A stretch of 64,000 nt of DNA from Lacibacter cauensis (lineage in GTDB: Bacteria; Bacteroidota; Bacteroidia; Chitinophagales; Chitinophagaceae), in assembly GCF_007830055.1 (NCBI RefSeq), contig NZ_VLLE01000002.1, positions 817,953 to 881,952 on the forward strand, read 5' to 3'. Within the stretch, counting starts at the first letter, position 1, and every line of letters starts with the position of its first letter. This document shows, piece after piece, positions 8,601 through 16,359 of this stretch. A model generated the notes under the pieces. The model had not been told where the DNA came from and did no database searches. It saw only the letters and a program-made list of their open reading frames with translations. A program made the translations under genes and the position numbers.

Positions 8601-9239
8601 TTTACGTGGATCGCTGACAATAATTTTCAGATCAGGATTTTTTTCACGTGCAGACTCTACTCTCCTCCACAAAATGGGATGACACCAGGCAGGATTTGCA
8701 CCTGCAACAAAAATCACATCTGCCAGCTCCAGATCATCATAACTTACCGGCACACTGTCTTCACCCAAACTCATTTTATAACCAACTACGGCACTGCTCA
8801 TGCAAAGGCGGGAATTGGTATCGATATTATTGCTGCCAATAAATCCTTTGATGAGTTTATTGATGACGTAATATTCTTCTGTTAAACATTGTCCCGATGC
8901 ATAAAAGGCAACCGAATCAGGACCATACTTTTCAATCAACGTAGCAAACACTTTTGCAGTTCGTTCCAAAGCAGTATCCCATGTAACACGCTGACGGGGT
9001 TGATTGCGGTTGTATCGCATCTCCGGGTACAACAAACGATCAGAGCGATCATTCACCGTGTAATGCAGGTTCATGCCTTTACTGCAAAGCATGCCTTTGT
9101 TCACCGGATGGTTTTTATCACCTTCCACATGCAAACGTCCAAGCTTATCCTTACTGGTAACAATACCACAACCCACACCGCAATAGCAACAGGTTGTAAG
9201 ATTTGTTTTCGAATGAGTATGTTCTGATATCTTCACCAT
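5664..9239 (-). CDS. Assimilatory nitrate reductase fused to a NasB-like NAD(P)H flavoprotein and a BFD-type [2Fe-2S] domain
   Basis: This 1191-residue protein reduces nitrate to nitrite. Its N-terminal Mo-bis-MGD part (to about 720) begins with a [4Fe-4S] motif C17-x2-C20-x3-C24...C52 and contains GHIGKPGSGPLSLTGQPNAM, typical of NarB/NasC/NapA enzymes. From about 725 a pyridine-nucleotide-disulfide oxidoreductase module follows (IIVVGAGAGACGFV, KVVIVGGGLLGIELAASL), as in NasB or the NirB N-terminus. The C-terminus is a bacterioferritin-ferredoxin-like domain with C1130, C1132, C1164 and C1167. Catalytic and electron-input subunits, often separate (NasC plus NasB), are therefore one chain. 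No signal peptide is seen, so it is cytoplasmic. It lies 49 bp after the transporter gene. Confidence 0.92.
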   Translation of the reverse strand: MVKISEHTHSKTNLTTCCYCGVGCGIVTSKDKLGRLHVEGDKNHPVNKGMLCSKGMNLHYTVNDRSDRLLYPEMRYNRNQPRQRVTWDTALERTAKVFATLIEKYGPDSVAFYASGQCLTEEYYVINKLIKGFIGSNNIDTNSRLCMSSAVVGYKMSLGEDSVPVSYDDLELADVIFVAGANPAWCHPILWRRVESAREKNPDLKIIVSDPRKTQTCSIANVHLQLNPGTDVTLHHAIGRVLIETGDIDLNFITNHAEGFEKYRTTVFERTVAEAAVICGVAEKDIRLAASYIGNAKGFITMWTMGLNQSVIGVNKNLSLINLNLITGHIGKPGSGPLSLTGQPNAMGGREVGGLSNLLPAHRDLLNPEHRAAVEQFWGVAPGTIAAKPGLTATEMFEALNDGRLKAIWILCTNPLISLPDVRVAEEGLKKAKFVVVQDISNKPETIRYADVVLPAAAWTEKEGTMTNAERRISYLNKIIDAPGEALPDAEIICRFAKKMGYNGFDYNSFAEIFAEHAALTEGTNVDMSGLNYAILKEKRTVQWPYPKTAEGYGTKRLFTDHKFYTPSQKAIIHSFNDENQSEKLSPDFPLILTTGRIRDQWHTMSKTGKINKLKQHISESFLEIHPEDAEKRSIRENDVVEIFNGRGNVRVKAKFTTDIKKGVVFLPMHWGKVLNSDLNRANNLTNNLVDPKSKEPDFKFSAVEVKLYKKAKQKIIVVGAGAGACGFVRSYRMINTDDEIEIFSKEDFPFYNRVLLPNYISGTLQWQSLIKMSDAEEYDYNIKLHRGVSINEINREQKTVTDSKGNTHHYDVLLLATGSRAAMLRDVPAMQGIFTMRSRNDADNFKHHVDAAKARPDDPVGRGKVVIVGGGLLGIELAASLREVGVEVTIIQRISRLMDRQLDPLGSQLLHEELTDKGVDIYYNDEIERFLGDTTVTGIRLKSGLMIDCQAIVIAIGTVPNIEIAKAAGIDCKRGVVVDEFLQTNDPSVFAIGEIAEFKGFLYGITAAAEQQAEVVARYLGGDISTYYSGSLLMNILKMHGTELCSLGEVECPDDPAYEEVVFIDKAKRYYKKCIIHNDRLVGAILIGDKSEFLEYRNLIEQKMELSEKRLQLLRSGKAPEPVIGKLVCSCNNVGEGNLINKIKEGCKDHLQLCQLSGAGMGCGSCRPEVKAILEANLQTSVKETAMADK

Positions 9240-9288
9240 AATTACGTCAACATGTATTAATTTTTAAAGGCAAGCAATCGTTTCATCA

Positions 9289-10587
9289 TCAGGCAGCATT
9301 TTCAAGTGCTACATTTATTTCAGCAGCTTTTTCTTTTTTGGTAAACTTTGTCACTAATACCAGCAATGATACAGCAATCACGATCATACCGATATAGCCA
9401 AACGCTTCTACGTAGGTAATGCTTTTACTTTTGAAGAGAAAGCCAAACAACATACCTCCCACATTACCACCTGCTCCAACAATACCACTCACTAATCCTA
9501 CATTTTTTTCATTCACGAACGGAGTGATGGCATAGGTAGCACCATTCGCCATTTTCAGGAATAATGCAAACGAGATCATGGAGATGATGGCCATCGCAAA
9601 CGAACCGGCCTGTGCAAACAGGATCAACCCTGCGCCTTCGAGCAACAATACGGTAGCAAGCAATAAACCTTTGCCACGCATGCCGTATTTCTTACCCACT
9701 TTATCGGCAAAAATGCCGCCGAGTGCACGTGCAAAAATGTTCATGAAGCCAAACACTCCGGCCCAGAAACCTGCACTGCCTTGTGTTAATTTAAATTCCT
9801 GTACAAAATGTAAAGCCGCAATATTGTCGAACGTGATTTCCATACCAAAACAAACTGCATAGGCTAAGGCCAGTGCCCACACTCTCCAGTCTTTTAACAC
9901 ACTGTAATCCGTTTTGCCTTTTGCTTTTACTTCACGTTCAATTTCATCGTAGTTACCGGCGGGTGTATCTTTTGTATAACGGAAATAAAGAAATGCAGCG
10001 ATCAACATCATTACACCGGGAACGATCATGGCATAGCGCCATGCTTCTGCTTTTGTATAACCAAAACCAACGATGGCTGCAAAGATCACCGGCATCACCA
10101 TGTTGGTAACACCACCACCCAGGTTGCCCCAACCACCTGCAACAGCATTGGCTGTTCCTTTAATGTTTGCTGCAAACATCATGGATGTATGAAACTGCGT
10201 AATTACAAATGATGCGCCAATGATACTGATGGCTAAACGGAACAACAGGAATGAAGTATACGATTCAGCCAGACCTACGCCCATCACCGGTATGGCACCG
10301 ATCAACAATAACGTTGTATAAGTTTTACGTGGCCCCCATGAATCGCACAGTTTACCAATGAGCAAACGTGCAATGATGGTGCCTGATACGGATGCAATGA
10401 CGATGTTGCCGATCTGTGATTTATCTAACTGCAGATCTTCTTTAATGGTGGGCATCAGCGGTGCCAATCCAAACCATCCGAAAAAACAAACAAAGAATGT
10501 AAGCCAGGTTACATGAAAGGTTTTCATTTGCACTCCGGAGAGTGAAAAAATGTTGAGCTTGGTTAAAGGTTGATTAGTTACTGCCAT
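9289..10587 (-). CDS. Nitrate/nitrite transporter, MFS family (NarK/NasA type)
   Basis: The 432-residue protein has about twelve hydrophobic segments and the nitrate-nitrite-porter opening FVCFFGWFGLAPLMPTIKEDL. The glycine-rich signature AVAGGWGNLGGGVTNMVMP in the middle and GIVGAGGNVGGMLFGFLF later are the paired nitrate signature motifs of the NNP family. It would import nitrate across the inner membrane for the fused reductase encoded 49 bp downstream. The porin gene is 44 bp upstream. Confidence 0.93.
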   Translation of the reverse strand: MAVTNQPLTKLNIFSLSGVQMKTFHVTWLTFFVCFFGWFGLAPLMPTIKEDLQLDKSQIGNIVIASVSGTIIARLLIGKLCDSWGPRKTYTTLLLIGAIPVMGVGLAESYTSFLLFRLAISIIGASFVITQFHTSMMFAANIKGTANAVAGGWGNLGGGVTNMVMPVIFAAIVGFGYTKAEAWRYAMIVPGVMMLIAAFLYFRYTKDTPAGNYDEIEREVKAKGKTDYSVLKDWRVWALALAYAVCFGMEITFDNIAALHFVQEFKLTQGSAGFWAGVFGFMNIFARALGGIFADKVGKKYGMRGKGLLLATVLLLEGAGLILFAQAGSFAMAIISMISFALFLKMANGATYAITPFVNEKNVGLVSGIVGAGGNVGGMLFGFLFKSKSITYVEAFGYIGMIVIAVSLLVLVTKFTKKEKAAEINVALENAA

Positions 10588-10631
10588 AACTAGTAGTTTT
10601 TAGATGTGAAGAATATGGTTAAGAGAAGGAA

Positions 10632-12161
10632 TCATTTTGAGAGGAAATCGGGTTTGATATTGATTTGCAGGTAGGCCCAGCTGTTATTCAGTTGCGTACT
10701 GCCGGGTGTTACAGCTTTTGCATACTCCATACTTTTGGTTGCAGCCATGTAGCTTAAACCAAGTTCAATGCTTGAAAATTTATTTAGTTGATACGTGCTT
10801 ACACAATCGAATTCGCTGCCGAGGTATTTTTTGATGGCGTTACCTGTAACATCTTTTTGATTTTTTGCCAATGCGAAATAGTGATAATCGATACCTGTAG
10901 AGAAGCGTTTGTCTTTTGAAGTGAACCTGATCTTCGCAAAAGGATTGCTCAATCCGCCAACAGGCGATCCGGTGCCGACATAAAAATAATCCATCAATCC
11001 CCAGAGCTTATGCGGTGTGCCATACAACGGATCGAAACGGTGATTGGTAGTTGAGGTGCTGAACGCATCATTGCCCGACACATAATCCCAGCCAATGCTG
11101 TACAACCAACTTTTCTTAGCATAGGTTACCGAAGCTGTTGTTGTGTATGCAGAAAGCTTCAGTCCTTCTTTATCTTTTCCGCCCTGGTAATAAGCACCTG
11201 CTGTAAGTGTAAGCGATTTCTTTTTATCCAATACACTGTTGATGAGCAAGCCTGTCGTATAACGGGCATGTGTACCTGCTTTGTTGTAACGACGGCCAAA
11301 CACATAACCCGTATCTGCCCCTGCAATGATTTTTACAGAATCAAGACGGTATTTTGAAAACTGATCGCCGACAACTAATGCTGTAATCTTTGTTTGCCCG
11401 AATGTTTTCGCTGCATACAAAAACTGCAATGCTTTATAATGCTGACCGATTGCATTGGTGCTCGGCGCATTTGCCATTGAGAGAGTTCCTGTTTTTGCAC
11501 TGATGCCTGTTGCATTTACAATAGGAATTAAACCGGCCGGTGTTAGAACAAGATTTCCTTTGCTGTCCTTTACATAAGGATTCACATTTGCAGGCGTGTA
11601 ATAAGTGCCGTTATAATTAAACGCATCGGTGTTTTGATTAAAGGCTGCACCCAGGTCGAGCTGCCATCCTTTGTTCAAAAATTTCAATACAAGTGCATCA
11701 TGCCTGCGGGCCTGTTGCAACCAATCGAGGTTACCCAATAAGCGACTATCGTCATACATCAACTCCTGCCGACCGATGCGAAAACCTAAATAATCAACTT
11801 TTGCATGTTTGAAGGAAGAATCTTTTTTGTTGGCCAATGTTACTTCGGCCCACGCTTCGTGAACACCTAATTTGCTGCCATCGGCATTGCTGATGGAGGA
11901 GGCATCTTGTCCCCACACCCGTACATCCTGCACAGAAGTAAGAAACTGGATACGGTTGTTCCTGTAGCCAAAACTCAATCGAGTACGCTGTGAAGTGAAA
12001 AATGCCGGCTGATTGTTGACCGGTCGTAAAGTGCCGGCACCATCACGATACTCTGAACGTGTACGTACCTGCCCCGTTAACGTAAACTGTGCATTAACAG
12101 AAGTACCGGCTGCCAACAGCACTCCCATGAGTATTCCACTTTTTGTGTTTAATTTTTTCAT
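10632..12161 (-). CDS. Outer-membrane porin of the alginate-export type, nitrate operon
   Basis: Starting at the ATG at 12161 (MKKLNTKSGILMGVLL), the protein has a Sec signal ending near ...SVNAQ. About 490 residues of alternating beta-strand sequence follow, with GQVRTRSEYRDG, RIGRQELMYDDSRLLGNLDW and many aromatic strand ends, and it finishes near a C-terminal beta-strand. It resembles alginate-export-domain outer-membrane channels. Its position between nirD and the nitrate transporter gene suggests that it passes nitrate or nitrite through the outer membrane; that is inference. The upstream in-frame ATG at 12203 would put extra residues before the signal peptide and was rejected. Confidence 0.8.
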   Translation of the reverse strand: MKKLNTKSGILMGVLLAAGTSVNAQFTLTGQVRTRSEYRDGAGTLRPVNNQPAFFTSQRTRLSFGYRNNRIQFLTSVQDVRVWGQDASSISNADGSKLGVHEAWAEVTLANKKDSSFKHAKVDYLGFRIGRQELMYDDSRLLGNLDWLQQARRHDALVLKFLNKGWQLDLGAAFNQNTDAFNYNGTYYTPANVNPYVKDSKGNLVLTPAGLIPIVNATGISAKTGTLSMANAPSTNAIGQHYKALQFLYAAKTFGQTKITALVVGDQFSKYRLDSVKIIAGADTGYVFGRRYNKAGTHARYTTGLLINSVLDKKKSLTLTAGAYYQGGKDKEGLKLSAYTTTASVTYAKKSWLYSIGWDYVSGNDAFSTSTTNHRFDPLYGTPHKLWGLMDYFYVGTGSPVGGLSNPFAKIRFTSKDKRFSTGIDYHYFALAKNQKDVTGNAIKKYLGSEFDCVSTYQLNKFSSIELGLSYMAATKSMEYAKAVTPGSTQLNNSWAYLQINIKPDFLSK

Positions 12162-12206
12162 GTTACTTTTGGTCGATTTTAAGGTGAGAAATCCTGGAAT
12201 CATTCG

Positions 12207-12239
12207 GCCCGGTTAGACTGCCATCTGCCGGGCTTTTTT
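12207..12239 (+). terminator. Terminator-shaped hairpin between nirD and the porin gene
   Basis: GCCCGG (12207-12212) pairs with CCGGGC (12228-12233), with an inner AGA/TCT pairing, followed by TTTTTT on the plus strand. This is a good intrinsic terminator shape, but only for plus-strand transcription; no plus-strand gene ends here. In the minus-strand operon mRNA the same bases form a hairpin preceded by an A-run, which could mark an mRNA segment boundary. Confidence 0.5.
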
Positions 12240-12249
12240 ATTTAATTCA

Positions 12250-12597
12250 TTATTCGTCTATGCCAATAAAAACAACACCATCTTCCACTTTCACTTCGTA
12301 GGTTTTAATCGCACACGCATCACCACTCAGGCATTCGCCGGTAACCAGTGAGAATGTTTTTTTGTGAAAGGGACAAGCAACTTTCGGCTCATCATTTTGA
12401 GTGCCGATCAAGCCACGACTTAAAGCCATCTGCATACGATGCGGACATTCGTTCTGCGTGGCATACCACTCATCTCTTCTTGTAAAATGGAAAAGTGCAA
12501 TTTGTGTGTCGTTGTTTTTCACACACACGCCACCGTTAGCAGGAACATCCGATACGCTGCAGGCGGCAAACCAGGTAATTGTTTTTTCTGCGATCAT
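12250..12597 (-). CDS. nirD: Nitrite reductase (NADH) small subunit NirD, Rieske-type
   Basis: Starting at the ATG at 12597, the 115-residue protein is a Rieske-fold subunit of the assimilatory siroheme nitrite reductase. It keeps cluster-ligand-like motifs C51-P-H53 and C75-P-F-H78, spaced as in Rieske proteins; many NirD proteins have lost these. A longer frame from 12684 exists, but the added 29 residues (with LCCSGCYSTDYS) do not look like NirD, whose usual opening (TITWFAACSVSDVP) follows 12597. It lies downstream of nirB in the same operon, separated by a 209-bp leader. Confidence 0.9.
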   Translation of the reverse strand: MIAEKTITWFAACSVSDVPANGGVCVKNNDTQIALFHFTRRDEWYATQNECPHRMQMALSRGLIGTQNDEPKVACPFHKKTFSLVTGECLSGDACAIKTYEVKVEDGVVFIGIDE

Positions 12598-12806
12598 ATA
12601 ATTCGTAGTTAAAGGATTCGTTGAATAATCTGTACTGTAACAACCGCTACAACACAGCTGATCTTCCTTTTTTATATGGGGCAACCGCAGAAAAGTGGCC
12701 AGTTGGCCTTAGCAATCAATCATCAAAAAATCGTTTGGAGTATTCACAGGTTCTGTTCAGTAACTTTTTTTATATGGCAGCAATCATATTTATTCAAAAC
12801 CAAAAT
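12598..12806 (-). promoter_or_regulatory. nirB-nirD intercistronic leader
   Basis: The 209-bp gap is long for this operon. In transcribed sense it contains CCATATAAAAAA twice (complements of 12766-12777 and 12668-12679) and a near-palindrome GGCCAACTGGCC (around 12702-12713). It may hold a second promoter or an RNA structure controlling nirD. No motif is strong enough to name. Confidence 0.3.
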
Positions 12807-15329
12807 TTATTTCCATTCTTTTGCACGCTTTTGTTCACGCATGGGATCAAATACAACCGTTGGATCTTTTTGTTCCGGTGCATTGACGAAGTGCGTAAAG
12901 CGTTTGCGTAACTCAGGTGTTTCAATAGCCGCTTTCCATTCGCACTCGTAGCTGTTTACATGATTTTCCATGGCTGCTTCCCACTCAGCATTCATGCCTA
13001 ATGCATCATGCACAACAACTGAACGCAGGTAATCAATTCCTCCTTCCATTTTATTTAACCAGGTGGCTGTACGTGTTAACGGATCGGCTGTTTTTACATA
13101 GAACATTAAGAAGCGATCGAGATATTTCAAACAGGTTTCTTCATCAATATCCGATGCAAGTAACAAAGCGTGTTGCGGCTTACTTCCGCCATTGCCACAT
13201 ACATACAGGTTCCAGCCTTTTTCTGTGGCGATAATACCAAAGTCTTTACTCTGTGCTTCCGCACATTCACGGATACAACCACTCACACCGCCTTTTAATT
13301 TATGCGGCGCACGCAAGCCACGGTAGCGTTCTTCTACCCGTATGGCAAAACTTACACTATCATGTAATCCGAAACGACACCAGGTACTACCCACACAACT
13401 TTTTACTGTACGTAAACTTTTACCGTATGCATGTCCGCTTTCAAAACCTGCTTCAATTAATTCTTCCCAGATATTTGGAAGATCGCTGAGGTGCGCACCA
13501 AACAGATCAATACGCTGCCCACCGGTAATTTTTGTATAGAGATTATACTTCTTTGCAACTTGTCCGATGACGATTAATTTATCCGGTGTAATTTCTCCAC
13601 CGGGGATACGTGGTACTACAGAATACGTTCCGCCTTTTTGAATATTTGCCAGGAAACGATCATTGCTATCCTGTGCCGTATCATTTCCTTTTTTCAATAT
13701 CACTTCGTTCCACAAACTGGCAAGGATCGATGCTACAGGAGGTTTGCATAATTCACAACCATCACCTTTACCAAGCATGTTCAACACATCGTCGTATGTA
13801 CGCAGTTCGTTCAGCTTAATTAAATCAAACAATTCCTGGCGACTGTAATCGAAGTGTTCGCACAATACATTACGAACAACTTTACCTGCTGCTTTCATAG
13901 TATGCAGCATCAGGTCTTTTACCATTGGTACACAACCTCCGCAACCTGTTCCGGCTTTGGTACATTTCTTAATGCCATCCACTGTTTCATATCCCAGTTT
14001 CACTGCATCACAAATTGAACCTTTTGTTACTGCTTCGCAACTGCAGATCACGGCGTCATCAGGTAAACTTGTAACACCTGCACCTGCATCGCCTTCGCCA
14101 CCTCTTGCACCAAGAATCACATCTTCTGTATTGGGAGGTAATACCACTTTGTTCTTGCAGGTTTGCAATAACATATTGTATTGCTCAGCATCGCCTACTA
14201 AAATTCCACCCAGCAATTGCTTGCCATCGGCACTTACATTTATACGTTTGTACACACCTTTCACGCTGTCATCAAACACAATACTTCTAACTCCATCACC
14301 ACTCACAAACGGATCACCAAAGCTGGCAACATCAACCCCAATCAGTTTGAGCTTGGTGCTCATATCAAAACCGGTAAATGAGCCCCCATCCCCTAAGGGG
14401 GTGTTATTGGCTATTGCAGTTAATTGATTTACCACAACAGTTGCCATTTCATAACCGGGAGCAACCAAGCCATAGATCATTCCTTTATGTAATGCACACT
14501 CACCAATAGCAAAAATGAAAGGGTCGGATGTTTGCAAGTTGTCGTTAACGGTTATTCCTCCACGAGGACCTACTTCCAATGAAGCAGCTCTTGCCAATTC
14601 ATCTCTTGGTTTAATACCCGCAGAAATGACCAGCATATCTACATCAAACGAACTATCATCAGAAAAACGCATGCCGGTAATCGCAGCATCGCCTTCAATG
14701 GCGGTTGTATTTTTTGATGTATGAATGGTTAGTCCAAGATCTTCCAGTTTCGAATGCAATAATTTCGAACCCGCATCATCAATCTGGCGTGGCATCAGGC
14801 GTGGCGCAAATTCAATCACCTGTGTATTCGTTACACCCAGGTCGAGCATTGCCTTTGCAGCTTCCAGTCCGAGTAAACCGCCACCGATCACCGCACCTTT
14901 CTTCGACTTCTTAGCCCAGCCGATCATCAGTTCAAGATCTTCAATTGTACGGTAGATGAATACACCTTCTTTTTCAACGCCGGGAATTGGAGGAACAAAG
15001 GCCGCAGAGCCAGTCGCCAAAACGAGGTAGTCGTAGCTTTCGGTAACACCTGCATGAGAGAACACAGTCTTCTTTTCACGATCAATGGAAATAACCGGAT
15101 CGGAAAGATGAAGTACAATCCCATTCTCACTGTACCATTCTTTCGAAGCGAGGGAAAGATCATCGGCAGACTTGCCTGCGAAATACTCGCTGAGATGCAC
15201 CCTGTCGTAAGCAGGTCTTACTTCTTCTCCGAAAACCACAATGGAAATATTAGCGGCTGTGTTTTTTGCTACAAGTTTTTCGCAGAACTTATAGCCCACC
15301 ATGCCATTACCTATGACTACCACTTTCAT
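12807..15329 (-). CDS. nirB: Nitrite reductase (NADH) large subunit NirB
   Basis: NirB reduces nitrite to ammonium with NADH, FAD, [4Fe-4S] and siroheme in the cytoplasm. The order is: FAD/NAD oxidoreductase (VVIGNGMVGYKFCE at the start, GAVIGGGLLGLEAAKAM near 150), BFD-type [2Fe-2S] domain (VICSCEAVTK...GTGCGGCVP), a second Cys pair (GDGCELCKPP), a ferredoxin-like half domain, then the siroheme/[4Fe-4S] motif CVGSTWC...GCIREC. The 840-residue length is normal. Residues 309-316 (NTPLGDGG) are encoded by a palindromic repeat and look like an in-frame insertion just before the conserved FDMSTKLKLIGVD. It is first in the nitrate operon and divergent from the siroheme methyltransferase gene. Confidence 0.96.
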   Translation of the reverse strand: MKVVVIGNGMVGYKFCEKLVAKNTAANISIVVFGEEVRPAYDRVHLSEYFAGKSADDLSLASKEWYSENGIVLHLSDPVISIDREKKTVFSHAGVTESYDYLVLATGSAAFVPPIPGVEKEGVFIYRTIEDLELMIGWAKKSKKGAVIGGGLLGLEAAKAMLDLGVTNTQVIEFAPRLMPRQIDDAGSKLLHSKLEDLGLTIHTSKNTTAIEGDAAITGMRFSDDSSFDVDMLVISAGIKPRDELARAASLEVGPRGGITVNDNLQTSDPFIFAIGECALHKGMIYGLVAPGYEMATVVVNQLTAIANNTPLGDGGSFTGFDMSTKLKLIGVDVASFGDPFVSGDGVRSIVFDDSVKGVYKRINVSADGKQLLGGILVGDAEQYNMLLQTCKNKVVLPPNTEDVILGARGGEGDAGAGVTSLPDDAVICSCEAVTKGSICDAVKLGYETVDGIKKCTKAGTGCGGCVPMVKDLMLHTMKAAGKVVRNVLCEHFDYSRQELFDLIKLNELRTYDDVLNMLGKGDGCELCKPPVASILASLWNEVILKKGNDTAQDSNDRFLANIQKGGTYSVVPRIPGGEITPDKLIVIGQVAKKYNLYTKITGGQRIDLFGAHLSDLPNIWEELIEAGFESGHAYGKSLRTVKSCVGSTWCRFGLHDSVSFAIRVEERYRGLRAPHKLKGGVSGCIRECAEAQSKDFGIIATEKGWNLYVCGNGGSKPQHALLLASDIDEETCLKYLDRFLMFYVKTADPLTRTATWLNKMEGGIDYLRSVVVHDALGMNAEWEAAMENHVNSYECEWKAAIETPELRKRFTHFVNAPEQKDPTVVFDPMREQKRAKEWK
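14383..14401 (-). repeat. In-frame palindromic repeat inside nirB (copy C)
   Basis: On the plus strand the bases read cccccatcccctaaggggg. In nirB sense, with one flanking base each side, they encode T-P-L-G-D-G-G; the preceding codon is N. The same element, orientation and frame occurs in the SDR gene at 22249-22267, and an intergenic copy lies at 22141-22160. The core self-pairs (CCCC..GGGG). I infer a mobile or spreading short palindrome tolerated in coding sequence. Confidence 0.75.
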
Positions 15330-15522
15330 GTTGTTACTGTTTTAAGTGAAACAATAATGGTAGCAAGCAATCGTATTACAATTTATATCATATAATATTT
15401 TTCTAACAGTTGGAACTATTTTTTGAAGCATTAAATGATTTCTGTCATGAAATTAAGGCTATAATTTGTAATTTTAATCAACAAAACATGATTATTATTA
15501 AATATAAATAAATGTAATTTGT
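15330..15522. promoter_or_regulatory. Divergent nirB / siroheme methyltransferase promoter region
   Basis: This AT-rich 193-bp region must hold both divergent promoters. A palindrome ATTTC-TGTCAT-GAAAT lies at 15438-15453, roughly midway, and has the half-site spacing of Crp/Fnr-family operators. The Crp/Fnr gene two genes away is the natural candidate regulator. No TTGATnnnnATCAA FNR box is present. The regulatory assignment is inference. Confidence 0.4.
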
Positions 15523-16296
15523 ATGAAATTGAGAAAATTGGTACTTATTGGAGCTGGACCAGGCGATCCTGAACTTATTACAATAAAAGCTATACGTTAT
15601 TTGAAACAAGCTGATGTGATCTTGTATGACGCCTTGGCGAACGAAGAACTTTTGAACTATGCTGCCCAAGGGTGCATCACCCGTTTTGTTGGTAAACGCT
15701 ACGGTTGCCATGCCCTTTCGCAGGAAGAGATCAATTCACTTATTGTAGAATACAGCCGGCAATATTGCACAATTGTACGTTTAAAAGGAGGCGACCCCTT
15801 TGTTTTTGGCCGTGCGCAGGAAGAAATTGAAACAGCCCGTGCAGCGGGAATAAAGGTTGAAGTGATTCCGGGTATTTCCAGTGCACTGGCAGTTCCAGCC
15901 ACACAACTGATTCCTCTCACCTGCCGTGGCATAAATGAAAGCTTTTGGATAACTACCGGTACTACAAAAACGGGCGAAATATCAATAGATATAAAATGGG
16001 CGGCTCAGTCGAGTGCAACTGTGATCATTTTAATGGCCATGAGCAAGCTTGAAGCGATCATGGAAATTTTCAGCAGCTATGGAAAAGAACATACTCCGGT
16101 TGCGATTATACAGAACGGTACTACAAAGGATGAAAAGATGATTGCAGGAACAGTAAAAGATATTTTCTTTCGGGCATCTGCAGCAAACATCAGCAACCCG
16201 GCTATAATTGTTGTGGGCGAAGTGGTGAACCTGCACCCGTCAATGATCACACAAGCAATTGCTACACAAACACAGGGACAATTACAGCCCAGGTAA
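15523..16296 (+). CDS. cobA: Uroporphyrinogen-III C-methyltransferase (SUMT), siroheme synthesis
   Basis: The enzyme methylates uroporphyrinogen III twice with SAM to give precorrin-2, the precursor of siroheme, NirB's cofactor. The N-terminal LVLIGAGPGDPELITIKAIR and the middle VRLKGGDPFVFGRAQEE are the two signature motifs of SUMT. The length of 257 residues equals the single-domain enzyme, without the CysG dehydrogenase/ferrochelatase part. It is divergent from nirB, which supports a role in assimilatory nitrite reduction rather than cobalamin synthesis. Confidence 0.95.
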   Translation: MKLRKLVLIGAGPGDPELITIKAIRYLKQADVILYDALANEELLNYAAQGCITRFVGKRYGCHALSQEEINSLIVEYSRQYCTIVRLKGGDPFVFGRAQEEIETARAAGIKVEVIPGISSALAVPATQLIPLTCRGINESFWITTGTTKTGEISIDIKWAAQSSATVIILMAMSKLEAIMEIFSSYGKEHTPVAIIQNGTTKDEKMIAGTVKDIFFRASAANISNPAIIVVGEVVNLHPSMITQAIATQTQGQLQPR

Positions 16297-16359
16297 TCTT
16301 TCTAACCTACTCAAACATTGTTTGCCGTTACTTTGCAGCTGCAAACTCGTAAAACGGCC

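Noticed and set aside
12598-12684. N-terminal extension of NirD with LCCSGCYSTDYS
   Set aside because: It falls before the conserved NirD opening, and family length supports the start at 12597; kept only as leader sequence.
15330-15522. Canonical FNR box TTGATnnnnATCAA in the nirB promoter region
   Set aside because: I looked for it on both strands and did not find it; only the ATTTC-N6-GAAAT palindrome is present.
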